From Collybia mongolica (lineage: Eukaryota; Basidiomycota; Agaricomycetes; Agaricales; Clitocybaceae): 64,000 nucleotides of DNA. Below are positions 40,940 through 52,290 of this stretch, one piece after another. Every line of letters starts with the position of its first letter. Within the stretch, counting starts at the first letter, position 1. The DNA lies in the NCBI GenBank assembly GCA_013420905.1, contig JAAXNY010000001.1, positions 1 through 64,000 of the forward strand. Reading direction: 5' to 3'. The notes under the pieces were generated by a model that saw only the letters and a program-made list of their open reading frames with translations, searched no databases and was not told the DNA's origin. The position numbers and the translations under genes were made by a program.

Positions 40940-42765
40940 TGAGGCTCCTCGAGCCCCGGGTTGCATAGAATCGCCCTAACGGTAAGTGCGCGGAAGGTTC
41001 TCCGTACGACACTGAGAGGATAAGCGCGAGGCTCGACGAGCCTCGCATTATATTGCCAACTCTTATTCTACAGAACAATGCAAATGCTTACGATTTTGAA
41101 AAGAGTATTTTGAGACGGTAGAGTAGAGGTGAAAGCACTAACAATCACAGGCTAAAACACCAGTGACTCATGGCATTCAAGATTGCGAGGCTCCACGAGT
41201 CTCGCGTTTGGAAGAACCAGCTAGCGGTAAGTGTGCCGATTGTCCTATCTAGGAGCTGAAGTGTTTAGTATACGAGGCTCGACGAGCCTCACATTCTAAC
41301 GTATGACCTATCCAAGTAATGGTTGCAGACCTGAACATCCGTGACTTATGGCGATTGTAATAATGAGGCTCCCCGAGCCTCGCATTTGGACTGAACGAGC
41401 TAAGTTTGACATGGGCAGGATATGCTTATGCTTGGGAATGGGCAGATAAATACGAGGCCCGACGAGCCTCGCCTCTCTATAAATCATACACGGAACTAGA
41501 AGATTCAGATTAAAAGAATATGCACTTACAATATTCTCAGGAGACGACTGAATGCAAGATCCGACGAGCCTCGCACCTGAAGGCTTGAAACAAGCAGTAA
41601 TATGAAAGGAATGAATACCTGACGAGGCTCGAGGAACCTCGCGCAGCTAAGGTGGGAGGTGATTGAATACTTGAATGGACGTCAGGGAGGGAGCGTATGT
41701 ATTCCCAAGTTTTCTAAGCTCCCCACGTTGAGATGTGGTAAGCCATGCGTTCCATCTGCTAACGACAAAATGCAAGGCTCGAAGAGCCTCACATTTGGTG
41801 GAACTGTTGGGAAGGACACATGAAACAAGTAAATATTGACAAAAAAACGTACCCTATTTTATTCACCAGACGCCATCCTAAGACTGAGCGAGAAATTTTT
41901 TAACTGATAGGTAGGAACGAGGTGCGCGGAGCCTCGCAACTGAAGAAATAGTAAACAAACGCAAGACTTGAATGACCGCGAACGAGGGTACGCATTTTAT
42001 TCTGGATTGATTTTTGGCTCATCTAACCTGTGACCTTTGAAACCCAGTGTTTAAGATTGCGAGGCTCCTCGAGCCTCGCGTTTGGAAAGGTTCAGCTAAC
42101 GGTGAGTTTGACGTGCGCAAAACATTATATTTATGACACTCCAAAAACACAGGCAAATGCGAGGCTCAAAGAACCTCGCACTGTAAGTTATAACGCTGAG
42201 AAGGCCGCACTGATGAGAGACGGACAGATGTGAGGCTCGACGAGCCTCGCAATCAGAGATCTACTGTGAACCCTAAGGGTGGCCGAGGGAGAGAGGCAGT
42301 CCACAATGGAATGATACGGGAAAGACCATACAAATACTCTAATAGAATGTGAGACTCGAGGAACCTCGTTTGTGATCGCTGCACCTGAAAGACCGCAGGT
42401 TCTGTATAAAGACTATAGGAACAAAAAAAAACGTACCTAGTGGCATGTATAAGACACGGACAAACGATGATTTGAATGGTTTAATTTGAAGTTCCAGTGA
42501 GTATGAGGCTCGACGAACCTCACCAATGAGCTTGTTGAAGAACGTACAGTTATCACTTTCAGGAACAAGGCGCGGCTGGGAGATGAGAACAGGTAAGTCA
42601 CGTCTCATCAATGACCTCCTCCGCATCGTCTAAACATATTCGTGAGTCGTTATAACGAGCGATAGGGTGACAAGGTTCGAGGCGAGGGCTTGGCATAAGG
42701 TGGGTCGACATGAAGGTACTCACGACAGTAGTTAGATGGACTTCGAGGCTCGCAGAGCCTCACAT
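40940..42765. repeat. array of about 16 short palindromes (GAGGCTCGACGAGCCTC)
   Basis: Imperfect palindromes of about 20 bp at about 40940, 41026, 41185, 41273, 41363, 41452, 41554, 41622, 41772, 41918, 42059, 42159, 42230, 42348, 42503 and 42743, spaced 70-240 bp. The consensus is GCGAGGCTC-GAC-GAGCCTCGC; several variants change both arms or only the centre (CTC, CAC, CCC, AAG). Several copies are followed by CRTTTGGA and CAGCTARCGGTRAGT. Spacers are otherwise unrelated and AT-richer. Two more copies lie at 46,498 and 46,641. Not CRISPR: no conserved spacing, no cas genes, eukaryote. Confidence 0.85.
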
Positions 42766-43137
42766 TTGAGGGGACGGCGAACATCCATAGCACTCGAATG
42801 CTACCTATGAAAATATATGATGTTAATTTACGAGAATTACACACAGGCGCCACATTTAGGCGATCGCAGATAGAGCAAGAAAAGGCTTTTTTATATAGTT
42901 GTGACTGCATATAAGTGGGGGGAGGTATGTACATGTGGGGGCAGCGGCGCACGGTACATATATAGGGCGAGAGGGCGCGTATATACGTAAGTGGGGGCGG
43001 CAGCTGGCGACAAGAACGATGAAGAGAGTCTACATCAAGAAGTCCAAAGAAGGAACAAGGCGACGACTGGTAATATAAGGTTATAGGGTTATAGGGTTAG
43101 TACAGCATTATTTGAATAACATTGACTAACCTCGTTT

Positions 43138-43540
43138 CTAGGGTGCCCGGCTACTCTCCGCGAGCAAATGTTTTGCGAGTCGTTCACTGAATATGTCGTT
43201 TTGGGTCTTCTTGTACTTCAAGTAGGCTCTCCACTCTGAAGACGATCGAGCATTAGGGTCCCCCCGGGCTATGTTCCCAAGCCCTTTACGGTAGAAGGCG
43301 TCTGAGTCTGGCAACCGCTGACCAGCAAAACAACCAGATGCCACGAAGATGTCGTGCTTAGGCCACCAGGATCTGTGGGTGATACGGTGACTACCATCGT
43401 CAACGTAGACATGGTAAACGCCATTGACACGGTCAAGCATTTCGTCGCTGATCCCATCGTCCAGGAAAAAGAAAAAGCGGCGCACAAACAAGGCAAAAGG
43501 ACCTGCAAGTATCCGACTCGAATCGTAACGCAAAGGGCGG
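43138..43540 (-). pseudogene. fragment of an unnamed basidiomycete hypothetical protein
   Basis: The last about 120 codons of a longer open frame look protein-like: DDGISDEMLDRVNGVYHVYV, SWWPKHDIFVASGCFAGQRL, PDSDAFYRKGLGNIARGDPN, SSEWRAYLKYKKTQNDIFSE, then a stop at 43,138. This resembles the C-terminus of a lineage-specific Agaricomycete protein with no known function; the name-level match is from memory. The sequence upstream (to 43,887) is Pro/Arg-rich and less convincing, so a start cannot be fixed. Confidence 0.4.
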
Positions 43541-44204
43541 TCGTGAAGGGTCGTACACGGCGCGTGCGAGCGCACATGTTTCTGCTTGGAGTTTGGTATG
43601 ATGTGGTGGGTGTGGCGACCGTATGCAGGAAGGGCCGAGTGTTTTTTCTTTGCAGGGGGGGTATGTAGGATAAAGATAGCGTTGAAGAGAGGCGAAAGAG
43701 GAACGGAGGGTGTAAGAGGAGAAAGGCGCAGGGAGCAAGGATCACGATGGGTAGTATATGTCGTCGTCCCACGATTCTGTAGACGGGGCAGGTTGGTCAG
43801 TAACGGGTATGGAGATCCACGGTGAGGGAAAGGGATAGCAAATAAAGTGCATGAAACACAAGATAAAAATAGAGAAAAGCGGAACACGCAATGTTACGCG
43901 GAATCGATGTCGATGTCGACATCAACTCTAATGAACAACCCCGGCACCGACTTGTTGTTCAACACCAAAAACGAGCGTTTCCCTATCAATCGCTCGACAC
44001 CTAACCAAGGGCAGAACCGTGGGACGCAGGACAGCGGCCGATAGCTGATATCCATCGCCGACAGTCCAAGACCCCGACGCCCACCCATCCAACGCTCACC
44101 CCACATCCCAACGGTTTACCCCGGATGCGGCGGATGACAAAAAATACGAAAAGACGGAACCAAAAACACGCCAACAAACGAACAAAAAAACCAACACCCA
44201 CCTT

Positions 44205-45215
44205 CCGTGATACTCCTCCACGCCAGATATAGCACGCCGACAGCGGCGGTCTCGAGGACAGTTGCGATGAAGGACCCGTCAACACGGGCGTTGGATGCCT
44301 GGAGATGGGGTGGGTCAGTTCTAATTCGAGGGACGGGAGGCGGGAGGTGGGGAACGAGGAAGGGAAGGATGTGGTTCGTTACGGGCGGGGGTAGAGGTGA
44401 AGGGAAGTATGAGGGTGAGGAGAGGGTTGGAGAGTCGAGGACGGGGAGTGTGGTAAGGGAAGGGATGTAAGAGAAGAAGTACGTACCTTACACACGACCT
44501 TCCCAAGCAAAAACCATGCCAGCTGCGACAGGATGAATAGAAAGGCGGAGAGGGCATAGTAGTACATTGGGCGCGTCTCGTTGAGGACGCGAAGCACGAT
44601 CCACGACATCAAGCCAAAGCATGCGACGGTGGCGCTGTGTGGAGGCGTTAGTGTGGGACGTGAGACGGAGATGGGGAGAAAACGCACACAGGAGGCCATA
44701 TGTTGAGAACGACGAACAGACTGATGCTGCGGGTGCACCAATGACGTCCGTCACACCTAGTGCAACTTCAAGGGACAGATACACGCCGAGGCCGAATATG
44801 AGGAGATACGGCCGCACGCGTGCCAGCACCAATCAGTACTAGCGCAAGAGCACCCGAGAAACACGGGAAGCAAAAGCGGATGTATGATCAAACTTTTCAA
44901 ACTTCCGTCTTCCACTATCTGCGTCGCCACCACGTCATTCGCAATAGTGCCCAGAAGATCCCCGCCACGACGCCCGCATGCATCGCTGTCAGGACGACAA
45001 AGGGGAACTCGCCTTGTTTTAGCACGGCGCCGGTGTGAGGAGCTGGAAGGGAAGACTGAGGACGTATAGAATGAGCAGGCTCGATACATCCCACAGCGGC
45101 TTTATGTCAGTGGGGCAGCGCGATGAGTGCGAGGACGAATGGGAAAACAGGTCGCACGCGACTTGCGGCCTTTGTCTTTCCGCTCCCCACCGCCAACAAA
45201 AATTCTCGAGCATTG
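44205..45215 (-). pseudogene. Chs7-like (chitin synthase export chaperone family) gene, broken
   Basis: Minus-strand blocks in order: DIKPLWDVSSLLILYVLSLP, then after a frame change LKQGEFPFVVLTAMHAGVVA, then VVATQIVEDGSLKSLIIHPL, then LGVYLSLEVALGVTDVIGAP, an intron (about 44,636-44,690), WIVLRVLNETRPMYYYALSA, FLFILSQLAWFLLGKVVCK, a second intron (44,310-44,486), DGSFIATVLETAAVGVLYLA and WRSITE. Several hydrophobic helices and the TRP-x-YY and W-x-SIT ends match the Chs7 family, ER membrane proteins needed to export class IV chitin synthase in yeast. At least two frameshifts and no N-terminus: a pseudogene. A scrap of the same upstream flank is at 51,960-52,035. Confidence 0.55.
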
Positions 45216-45234
45216 CGTTCGGTCTTCCTTATAG

Positions 45235-46040
45235 GTTATAGGTTAGGTTACAGGCTTGTATTTTTGCGAAAATCATGGACATAGATTTACACTACAGGCG
45301 AACGACGAAAAGCGAGACTCGTCTGAAATGGTGGTGTTTAGCCAGAAATTCGGCGTCTGCATGTAGAGAAGGGCCACGGAATCGCGGTCTGGGGGTTGCC
45401 GGTTAGATCAGGTAGTTGAGAATGAAAATGGACTTACATATCTCTCAAACTGCTGTGAAGGTCCTTAGCGATGGCCAAAAGAGCGTGCAGCATGGCCGAA
45501 GTGGCTTGAATCTTCACCACACCAACTGGTTAGCATCAGGACAGTAACGAGAGCGGAGTGTACGTACTTCCGCCCCCAAGTTCTCCTCAGTTCATCTAAA
45601 CAGGCGGCGTAACTGCAGCGTGTCTAGGCAGAGCTACCGAGGTGAAATCGAGGACATTCCAACGGGGTAACTTGCGATGTCGATCATACATTGCTAGTGG
45701 GTGACCGAACCAACTTTAGTTAGTGTGACACGAAAAAGGCACCACTGATAGATACTCACCAAATTTGCAAACGGTTGTAGCCGGGCCCTGTTTTCCTCAC
45801 TGAACTGTCCGCATCGAATGTATCCTTTGGACGGCTTCATTGAGATGGGGGCATGGCGGTTGACCCAAGTCGTAGAGTACAGAACGAGAGGGAATGTCTG
45901 TAGTTAGGACTCCTCTACGTCGATCGTTCGCCTCCAGCAGTTGTGTCGAGATGGTGGCGATGTCCCAGAGTAGGTGCACGAAGTTAGGCACAGGGCCTAT
46001 CCCCGGAGATGCCGAACCTCCAAGAAAAGCGGCCAAGTAC
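45235..46040 (-). pseudogene. unrecognised exon fragments
   Basis: Minus-strand blocks LLWDIATISTQLLEANDRRR and KIQATSAMLHALLAIAKDLH are helix-rich and separated by intron-like sequence (donor GTAAGTCC at about 45,436). No frame joins them cleanly. The right edge (45,235) is a telomere-like TATAGGTTATAGGTTAGGTT run; the left edge merges with the segmental repeat at 46,020. Confidence 0.35.
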
Positions 46041-46250
46041 AGGGTACTACCCGCGTACTTGACCCGTAACCCGCATGAGTACTACCCATGCATGGTTGTC
46101 GATGTCTTGAGGCGAGCGACGTTGTGGAAGAGAGCGATGGGGGTGATGCGTCATTGAGGAAGAGAACAAGTCAGCAAACGAAGGTTAATGGTAACTGCCC
46201 ACGGTCACGTGATGGCTTTGTTGATATCCGCCAAGACAACGATCGCGTTC
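46020..46250. repeat. segmental repeat, copy 3
   Basis: Homologous to 56,988-57,215 and 1,228-1,455 (AGTACAGGGTACTACCCGCG, GGTAACTGCCCACGGTCACG), same orientation, with small indels. Confidence 0.75.
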
Positions 46251-46497
46251 GACCACAACCACGCGTACCCTACCCGACAACGCCGCGTCATCAAGCTCTT
46301 TCTCTGGCCACCACCACCGCTCGACCGCGCAGCGCAGCAGGTAGTACCTCTGCGTTGCATCCACCGGCCTCGACCCGAGACAACGTATCAGGTAGTACTT
46401 GTACGCGTGTCACTACAAGTTCCCAGGCGAGGCGCCGAAAACCGAACCATAAATACTTTACCCTGTGGTTCCGCTGATTGAGGGGTAAGTCTTGTTT

Positions 46498-46662
46498 GCG
46501 AGGCTCGACGAGCCTCACAAACGGTCCTTCTACATGCTGACCCTCATTACCTCTCAGGAAACGCACTAACTGTAGTGCCCAGCTGTGGGGATAGCGCTCG
46601 TCCTGTAATGCACGTTTATTTTACAAAAGGTACGCCACATTCGGGGCTCGAGGAGCCTCGCT
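46498..46662. repeat. two outlying palindromes of the 41-42 kb family
   Basis: GCGAGGCTCGACGAGCCTCA at 46,498 and CGGGGCTCGAGGAGCCTCGC at about 46,641, either side of an unrelated 120-bp spacer, just downstream of the GH79 fragment. Confidence 0.8.
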
Positions 46663-46699
46663 ATCAATTAGTTTATGCCTCAACGCTAATCCTAAACGT

Positions 46700-47945
46700 C
46701 ACCTAATTACCTTGCAAATCACCATTATTTCCAACCATCTGCCCCGCCCGCGGGATATTCTTCCTCTCGAGGACCTGCACCGTGCTTGAGATCCCAGCGG
46801 GCACGTTGTAAACTTGGGGCCGCTTGTCGGCGAAGTTGAGTAGCGCGAGTTTGCCCCGCTCCGTCCCTCCGTTGTCGTAGATCCCATACGCAGCAGCGAG
46901 CGCTTCAGGGTTCGAGTTCGAGCTGTTGAGGTTGAGGTCAACAATGATGCTCCCTTCCGCCGCGGCGACTTCTGTGAGGAAGGGGGCAGAGTAGTAGGTT
47001 GAGCCCGTGATCCAACCTGGTTCCATCGAAGTCTCGGGTGTGGGTGGGTCAAAGAGGTTATAGGTGATGTCGTGCTTGCAGGTGTGAAGGAATACGGTGG
47101 AATAGTTGACGGCTGCAGCTTTGAGACCAACGTCGACAGCCCAGAGACCGGCGCCGAACTACGATTGATATGATCAGGTATTTTCGCAAAGACCGAGATG
47201 TATAACGCACCGTAGATGAGATGTTTGATCCACCACATGCTACACTATTGTACTCCGTCAGAAGGACGGGCATGTCCAGCTCCTGAGCCCTTGCCATTCC
47301 CGCTTGCTGCTAGTTGAGGAAAGGTGCAACTATTTAGGCATCTTGTAAGTGCGAAGTCATGGCAGAATTATCTGACGTACCGTTCATGTGTGAGAGATAA
47401 TACATGAGATTAGGTTCTTCTCATTTGGTCCGCCGCAATTATGTTGAGGATAGCGTTGAACACTAAAAACGCAGCCTGAATGAATGGACAGAAGTGACCT
47501 AAAGGACAGTCACAAACGTGTATTGTTTATACGGATATTTGTCGAGTCCGGCGTCAAGGATGGTTGACAGGTTCCTGTTCAAGGATCAGCAGCGCTCCCA
47601 AGAATAATAGTGTGACATACCATCCACAGCAAATGGTGGGTCCACCAATAATAGGTCTATCCATAACTTTCGCATCCCGCAAGTGGTCGAGAGCGTCTCC
47701 GATCTCCTTGACCTTTATACAAGTTGAGAACACTTCAGACATGGGGCGCCGAAGTAACTTACGTAGGTCGGAACGTCGTAGGCATCGCGTTCTCCGTGTC
47801 CAGCATATAGATCAGGTTCCTTCGAACGAAATTCAAATTTAGTACGTAGAAGACCGACTGAAAGGACTCATATTCCCGAGGAGCATCGCATCCAAACGAT
47901 CGCCCAATTTCTCATGTGCGGCCTTCGCCAACGTTACGACATTTC
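46700..47945 (-). pseudogene. GH79-type glycoside hydrolase (beta-glucuronidase family), truncated
   Basis: Minus-strand exons in order: LAKAAHEKLGDRLDAMLLGN; EPDLYAGHGERDAYDVPTY; LRDAKVMDRPIIGGPTICC; NLSTILDAGLDKYPYKQYTF; MARAQELDMPVLLTEYNSVA with CGGSNISST; after the intron at about 47,157-47,212, GAGLWAVDVGLKAAAVNYST, YNLFDPPTPETSMEPGW, STYYSAPFLTEVAAAEG, KLALLNFADKRPQVYN and GQMVGNNGDLQGN. The NEP-like acid (GNEPDLYA, spanning an exon join) and TEYNS, the probable nucleophile region, are kept. Family members cleave glucuronic acid from proteoglycan-type glycans. The N-terminal third and the last about 25 residues are missing, and joins near 47,330-47,520 do not give a clean frame. Confidence 0.72.
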
Positions 47946-48378
47946 TTTTCAATAGTTAAACGAGATTCATACAAAAGTGGTTCGATTTCGAGAGGGGCAT
48001 GAGGGTGTCGTGAAGGTAATTGTATAGATTATATGTACTACGTAGGTGTTCGGTCGTTTGTTGTAAGTAAGGCTGCTGCCCAAAAAAATGGCTAATGTGA
48101 AGAAAGACGGCGGATGCTGTTCAGAGTCAAATGGATTCTCGACTGAGTATAGATGGACTGAAAGACGTATTGAGATGGGGGCGCAGATGGAGGTGTGGAG
48201 GCGAGCAGGGATGCAGATTGAGTCCATTGGGTAATGAGATGGATCGCGAGCAATAGATTCTGGTGGTGCAACAAAAGTGGGTGTCAACATTCGGGTGTCC
48301 ATGAAAGACGAGAGGTGTACAAGTGGGAGGGCATAATTCTACCCGAGGACCATATCATGATCCCCTCCATATGGTCGA
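47946..48378. other. junction sequence
   Basis: No coding sequence recognised; AT-rich up to about 48,130, then GC-richer. Separates the GH79 and MUB1 fragments. Confidence 0.4.
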
Positions 48379-50207
48379 TCATCTCTTCTCCTTCTCGACG
48401 GACCCGCCACAGCGCCGCTCCCACCAGCGGGAATGAACACCCGCCCAGGCGAAGTCTGCAGCTGCGGCTGCATGCGTGAATGCGGGTGGGGGGTGCATGA
48501 GTGAATGCATGGGCGCAGGGCGAACACCCGGTCCCAAAGTCGCCACGACCCCGGTTACCGTCTCGGCGCGTCGTCTGCCCTGATCGGCGGGAAACGTCTC
48601 CAAATTCCCATAATGCCCATGCGGCGGCACGTTGTGCAGCGCAGCAACGCGAGGTCGTGGGTCTGCCCATGTACGCACAGGTGATGGGATCACCGGCGAG
48701 TGAACGCCTCCCATCCGCTTTCTCCCGTGGCTGCCTTCCGCCCGTCCGCCCGTACCTCCGAACAATCCCATCCCGCCCGGCCCTGGAGCCCCTCTGAACT
48801 GTGCAGGCTGCCTATTCTGCATCACCGCCGTCACACGCTCCCTATCCCTCTGGTGCCGCTCCCGTTCCCTTCTGTCTGTCCTGCCCATGACCGTCCCGCC
48901 CGTCGTCATGCCAACGGGCACGATAACCTCCATCGATTCGTCGGGGGCGATGGAGATGTCAACCCCGCCTTGCATGTGGTGCTGGGACACGGTGGGGGCA
49001 TCCCCGGTTACATCGTCATCTCCATCCTTTGCACTGCACCAGAACCGATGACCTTCGCTCCAAGCCGTGCTCTGGCATTCCTTCCCGCAATACTTTGGCT
49101 TCCGACAGCGCCTACACTTGGCGAATTCCCGGGGGAATTGCTCCCATTTCCCGCACAGCACTAACAGAAGAATGTTCATTAGTAAATAAGGCCGAAAAAA
49201 AGAATTTCAAAACTTACTATTGGCACATTGACGAATGCCCCCGCGGCTATCGTCCTTCCGACAGGCGTTGCGCATGATAACGCCAGCCCAATACTGAATC
49301 TCCGGCGGCAGTCGAGGCGGAGGGCTCAGCAGGTCAGCTTCGGTCGAACTTGGCTTGAACGTGAAACGTTCAACCAACGCAAAGACGTTGGTTTGCCGTG
49401 GTGGTGCTGATGCCGCAACGGCAGGGGCCACGGTGACGTTCGTCTGTCCCGCCCCACCCATCTTTCCGTCCCGCTCCCGCTCCTTCTCTTTTCCCCGCCT
49501 CGCGCCCGGCCCAAAAGACTTCAAAAAACCTTGCGCAGCTTCTTTTGCCGCTCCGACACTCATCCCGCCCCTTTCCCGCTCTCGTTCCTTCTCCTTTGCC
49601 CTCTCTCCTGCACCCGACCCATATCTCGCACCAGGAAGGTCGACGCTGGCGGGGTGGAACGTCACCCGAGGCTTATAGAACGCCTGCCGAACGTGAGGGT
49701 ACTTGCTGAGATATGCGAGGAACTGCAGGCTCAGCAGCACGTCCTCGTCCCGGTACGGCCCAATATCCACATCCCGGGCGTGGTGCGTGCCGTTGCTACT
49801 CGTCCTCGAAGGCCTGTCCATGCTCACCACATCGACGTGCGTCCTTGTACGGGCGGTGGTGCCTCGATGGTGATGATGGTGCCCCGCAGGGACATTCCGA
49901 CTCGCCGCCCCTCCAACAGTCGCCCCACCCGTCATGGGCAGGCTGATCACACCCGCACGAGGGGTGACATCCGGGGCTTCACCGGCCGCCGTATTCCGCC
50001 TCCTCCCCGGTTCGAGGTTCAGCCCGCGGGGGGTAGCACCTTCGTCGATGGCTCCAGGTGCTCCTGGTGGTGCACCCATTGCAAAATCGTCGTTGGGTTC
50101 GAGAGAGACGATTCCGTCCTCCACACCCCCTCCGTCACCAACGCCCCCAGCTTCGTTGATAATAATGTGGGCATCCGCCCCCAGCTCCATAGCTCCAACT
50201 TCGCCCG
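48379..50207 (-). CDS. MUB1/samB-like MYND zinc-finger protein, C-terminal two thirds (N-truncated)
   Basis: Exons 49218-50207 and 48379-49160 joined over a 57-nt intron (donor GTAAGT, acceptor TGTTAG). Blocks: GPYRDEDVLLSLQFLAYLSK, YPHVRQAFYKPRVTFHPA, PEIQYWAGVIMRNACRKDDS, RGGIRQCAN, then the MYND finger C-GKWEQFPREFAKCRRCRKPK-YC-...-C-...-H-...-C, and near the C-terminus RRRAETVTG. These are hallmarks of the Mub1/samB family, partners of an N-end-rule ubiquitin ligase in yeast and needed for polarity in Aspergillus. The N-terminal armadillo-like part is missing: at 50,207 the frame passes into regulator-derived sequence. Low-complexity runs (KEKERERERGG) are typical. Reading is otherwise open; function doubtful. 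Confidence 0.7.
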
Positions 50208-50268
50208 TTGAGGTGGGAGGTGACGAGACGCTGGACGTCTGGGGGGAGCCCGAGGGGCGGTAAGCGAG
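50208..50268 (-). other. 60-bp scrap of the Zn2Cys6 regulator gene fused to MUB1 sequence
   Basis: AGGTGGGAGGTGACGAGACG and the following TGGACGTCTGG-type sequence match 36,588-36,640. The fusion keeps an open frame into the MUB1 part, creating a chimeric start. Confidence 0.7.
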
Positions 50269-51569
50269 CAATCGCGCTGTGAGGTTGCTCGCTGGGATAA
50301 GATATTATCATTGGTTAATGATACTGAGCTCCGTGGCTGAGTAAGGCATCGATCCCCGATAACCCCGAAGGTTCAGAGTGATGATCCTGAGCGACGAAGA
50401 GCGAGTCTCTTTGAAGACGCCTGGGGAGATCATGAGAAGTTTGGAAGGTGTGTAAGCGCGAAACGTGTATGGCCTGAATTGAACGACTCCCAAAAACGGG
50501 GAACAGAGCAGTGTAAGAGAGTGTTCTTGGCGCAACAATGCCTGAAGGTTTCCTCAGCGCATCAACATATCCGGAAAGCGGCCATGAACTTTGAGGACAC
50601 CGTCACGGGTGAGGCTCCAGCGACATAGGGATGATCGAGGGGCCTCATCTGAGCTCATGGCTTGTAACGCTATCTTCAGCTTTCCTGCAGAAATTCTGAA
50701 AACCGCTGGATGGCACAGTTAGTTCGTCCAATCAATGGATCGTTCGTGCGTCCTCGTTGGTTCTCGCCTGAGAAGTAGACCACGACTCACACGGCCTTGG
50801 CAGGAATTCTGCTCCGCGAGCATCGGCGCTTCTGTCGTCCTACTCCCAACGCCATCTCCTCGTTCGCCTTGAGATCTCGTAGCGCAGACGACGAACACCA
50901 GCGTTGATTGTTCTTCGTCTTCCCCGTTTCCATTCGTCTGTCTGTCCCTGCCCCCAGCCTCATCAAACCTGTTTTTTGCCTTAATCCAGGCCTTTTCCTT
51001 CCTCCGCTCCTCGTCTCTGCTCCACTGACATAACACGGAACTCAAAACCGCCAACCCCTATATGCCTCTATATTCCCCATCACAACTGCACCCGTTCCGA
51101 CATCGTCTCCGGGAGGGTGAGGACGCTGCCCTCCTCTCTGACGGTACACATGAATAGCCCGCACATCAGGGTCATGGACCTCAACATGGCCAAGGAACGT
51201 GTCGAGCTAGCCCTAAGTATCTGCAATAGTGGGGGAACGAGCGTGTGCTTCGTCTGCTTGTGCCTCGGTGGTATCTGCGCCTGCAAGGGTGTCGAGAAGA
51301 AGCTAATAGCGAAAGTGGGGCTGCTTAGGGCGTCATCGCTATAGTCGTCGCCGTAGTGATAGTTGTTGTGAGGATGGTGTCACCGCGGTGGGCTGAGAGC
51401 GCATGGTGGTGGTGCCGTTATGGTTTTCGGGGTTGAAATTAAGGTCTGTTGTTAGCAAAACGGACATACTGGGTCAAGTGAACAGTCAGTGTAAAGAAAG
51501 AAGAAAAAGAAAACGGTTGGCGTACAGATATATACACCAGAGCCCTGCTATAATGTAGTCTTTAGGTCG
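50269..51569. other. unassigned; possible exon scraps
   Basis: No gene recognised. Minus-strand VVCADTTEAQADETHT-like readings near 51,250 recur at 52,450-52,500, indicating a duplicated fragment of an unidentified gene. Confidence 0.3.
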
Positions 51570-51925
51570 CGACGAACATATTTCCAGCGGTGAATGGAAG
51601 GCAATATAAGCAGCATGGCACTCGCAAGTCCTCAGCTCTGCCGGGTCTTGGCGGCGAGATTAGCGAGGCCAGCTGTTGTAGTGAAAACGTCTGGTTGAAC
51701 TCGTCAAGTCTGATTATGCATGTGACCGCACAATCAACACATGACATATGCGCTCGTTCCTAAACAGGATGAACGTATATTATGTCAGCATACGCACGTC
51801 CAAAATAGGACGAACAGGATGCTGCGTCAGCAGTGATGTCATATGTCGTTCAACATGTCTACTTGCGCAAAGGCCTATAGTGTAATGACTATCGAGTTTG
51901 CGACTTTGTAGGTGGGCTAACCAAA
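51570..51925. repeat. dispersed repeat R2, copy 3 (partial)
   Basis: ACGAACATATTTCCAGCGGT to GCGACTTTGTAGGTGGG matches 37,467-37,853 and 2,378-2,720. It stops at GTAGGTGGG and is followed by an A-rich run (51,925-51,955). Confidence 0.75.
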
Positions 51926-51956
51926 TAAAAATAAAAAAGAGAAAAAAAAAAAAAAA

Positions 51957-52040
51957 GTTAGGGGAAGGACAAGTCGCACGCGGCTTGTGGCCTTTGTCCT
52001 TCTGCTCCCCACCGCCAACGAAAGTTCTCGAGCTTGCCCC
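51957..52040 (-). pseudogene. short scrap of the Chs7-like flank
   Basis: CGCACGCGGCTTGTGGCCTT to CTCGAG matches 45,150-45,210. About 80 bp only. Confidence 0.6.
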
Positions 52041-52106
52041 ATCATGAGGTACGTTCAACGCTTGGATGTATGACCTCCGTCACCGCCCGCACTCAAAACT
52101 AACACC

Positions 52107-52290
52107 TAGTCCAGCGAGCGCTTATCCAGTTTCCGCTTCTTCCTAAGTTCCACTTTCCCTTTTGCGTTCCTGTCCTTCTCCCTCTCCTTCTCTTTCCCTT
52201 CCCGCCCCGCCTTCAGCTTTCCATCCTTCCTGGACCCGCCACGGCTCACAATGACATCGTCATCAAATCCCTCCTCGTCCTTCTACTCCC
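52107..52290 (-). pseudogene. C-terminal exon of an unknown Lys/Arg-rich protein
   Basis: Minus-strand frame DDDVIVSRGGSRKDGKLKAG, REGKEKEREKDRNAKGK, VELRKKRKLDKRSLD and stop (about 52,107). The bias to Lys/Arg/Glu and the proper stop suggest a real former C-terminus, possibly a nuclear protein. No upstream exon can be attached with confidence. Confidence 0.4.

Noticed and set aside
40940..42765. CRISPR array
   Set aside because: Units are palindromes with irregular spacing, no cas genes are present, and the DNA is clearly eukaryotic with spliceosomal introns.
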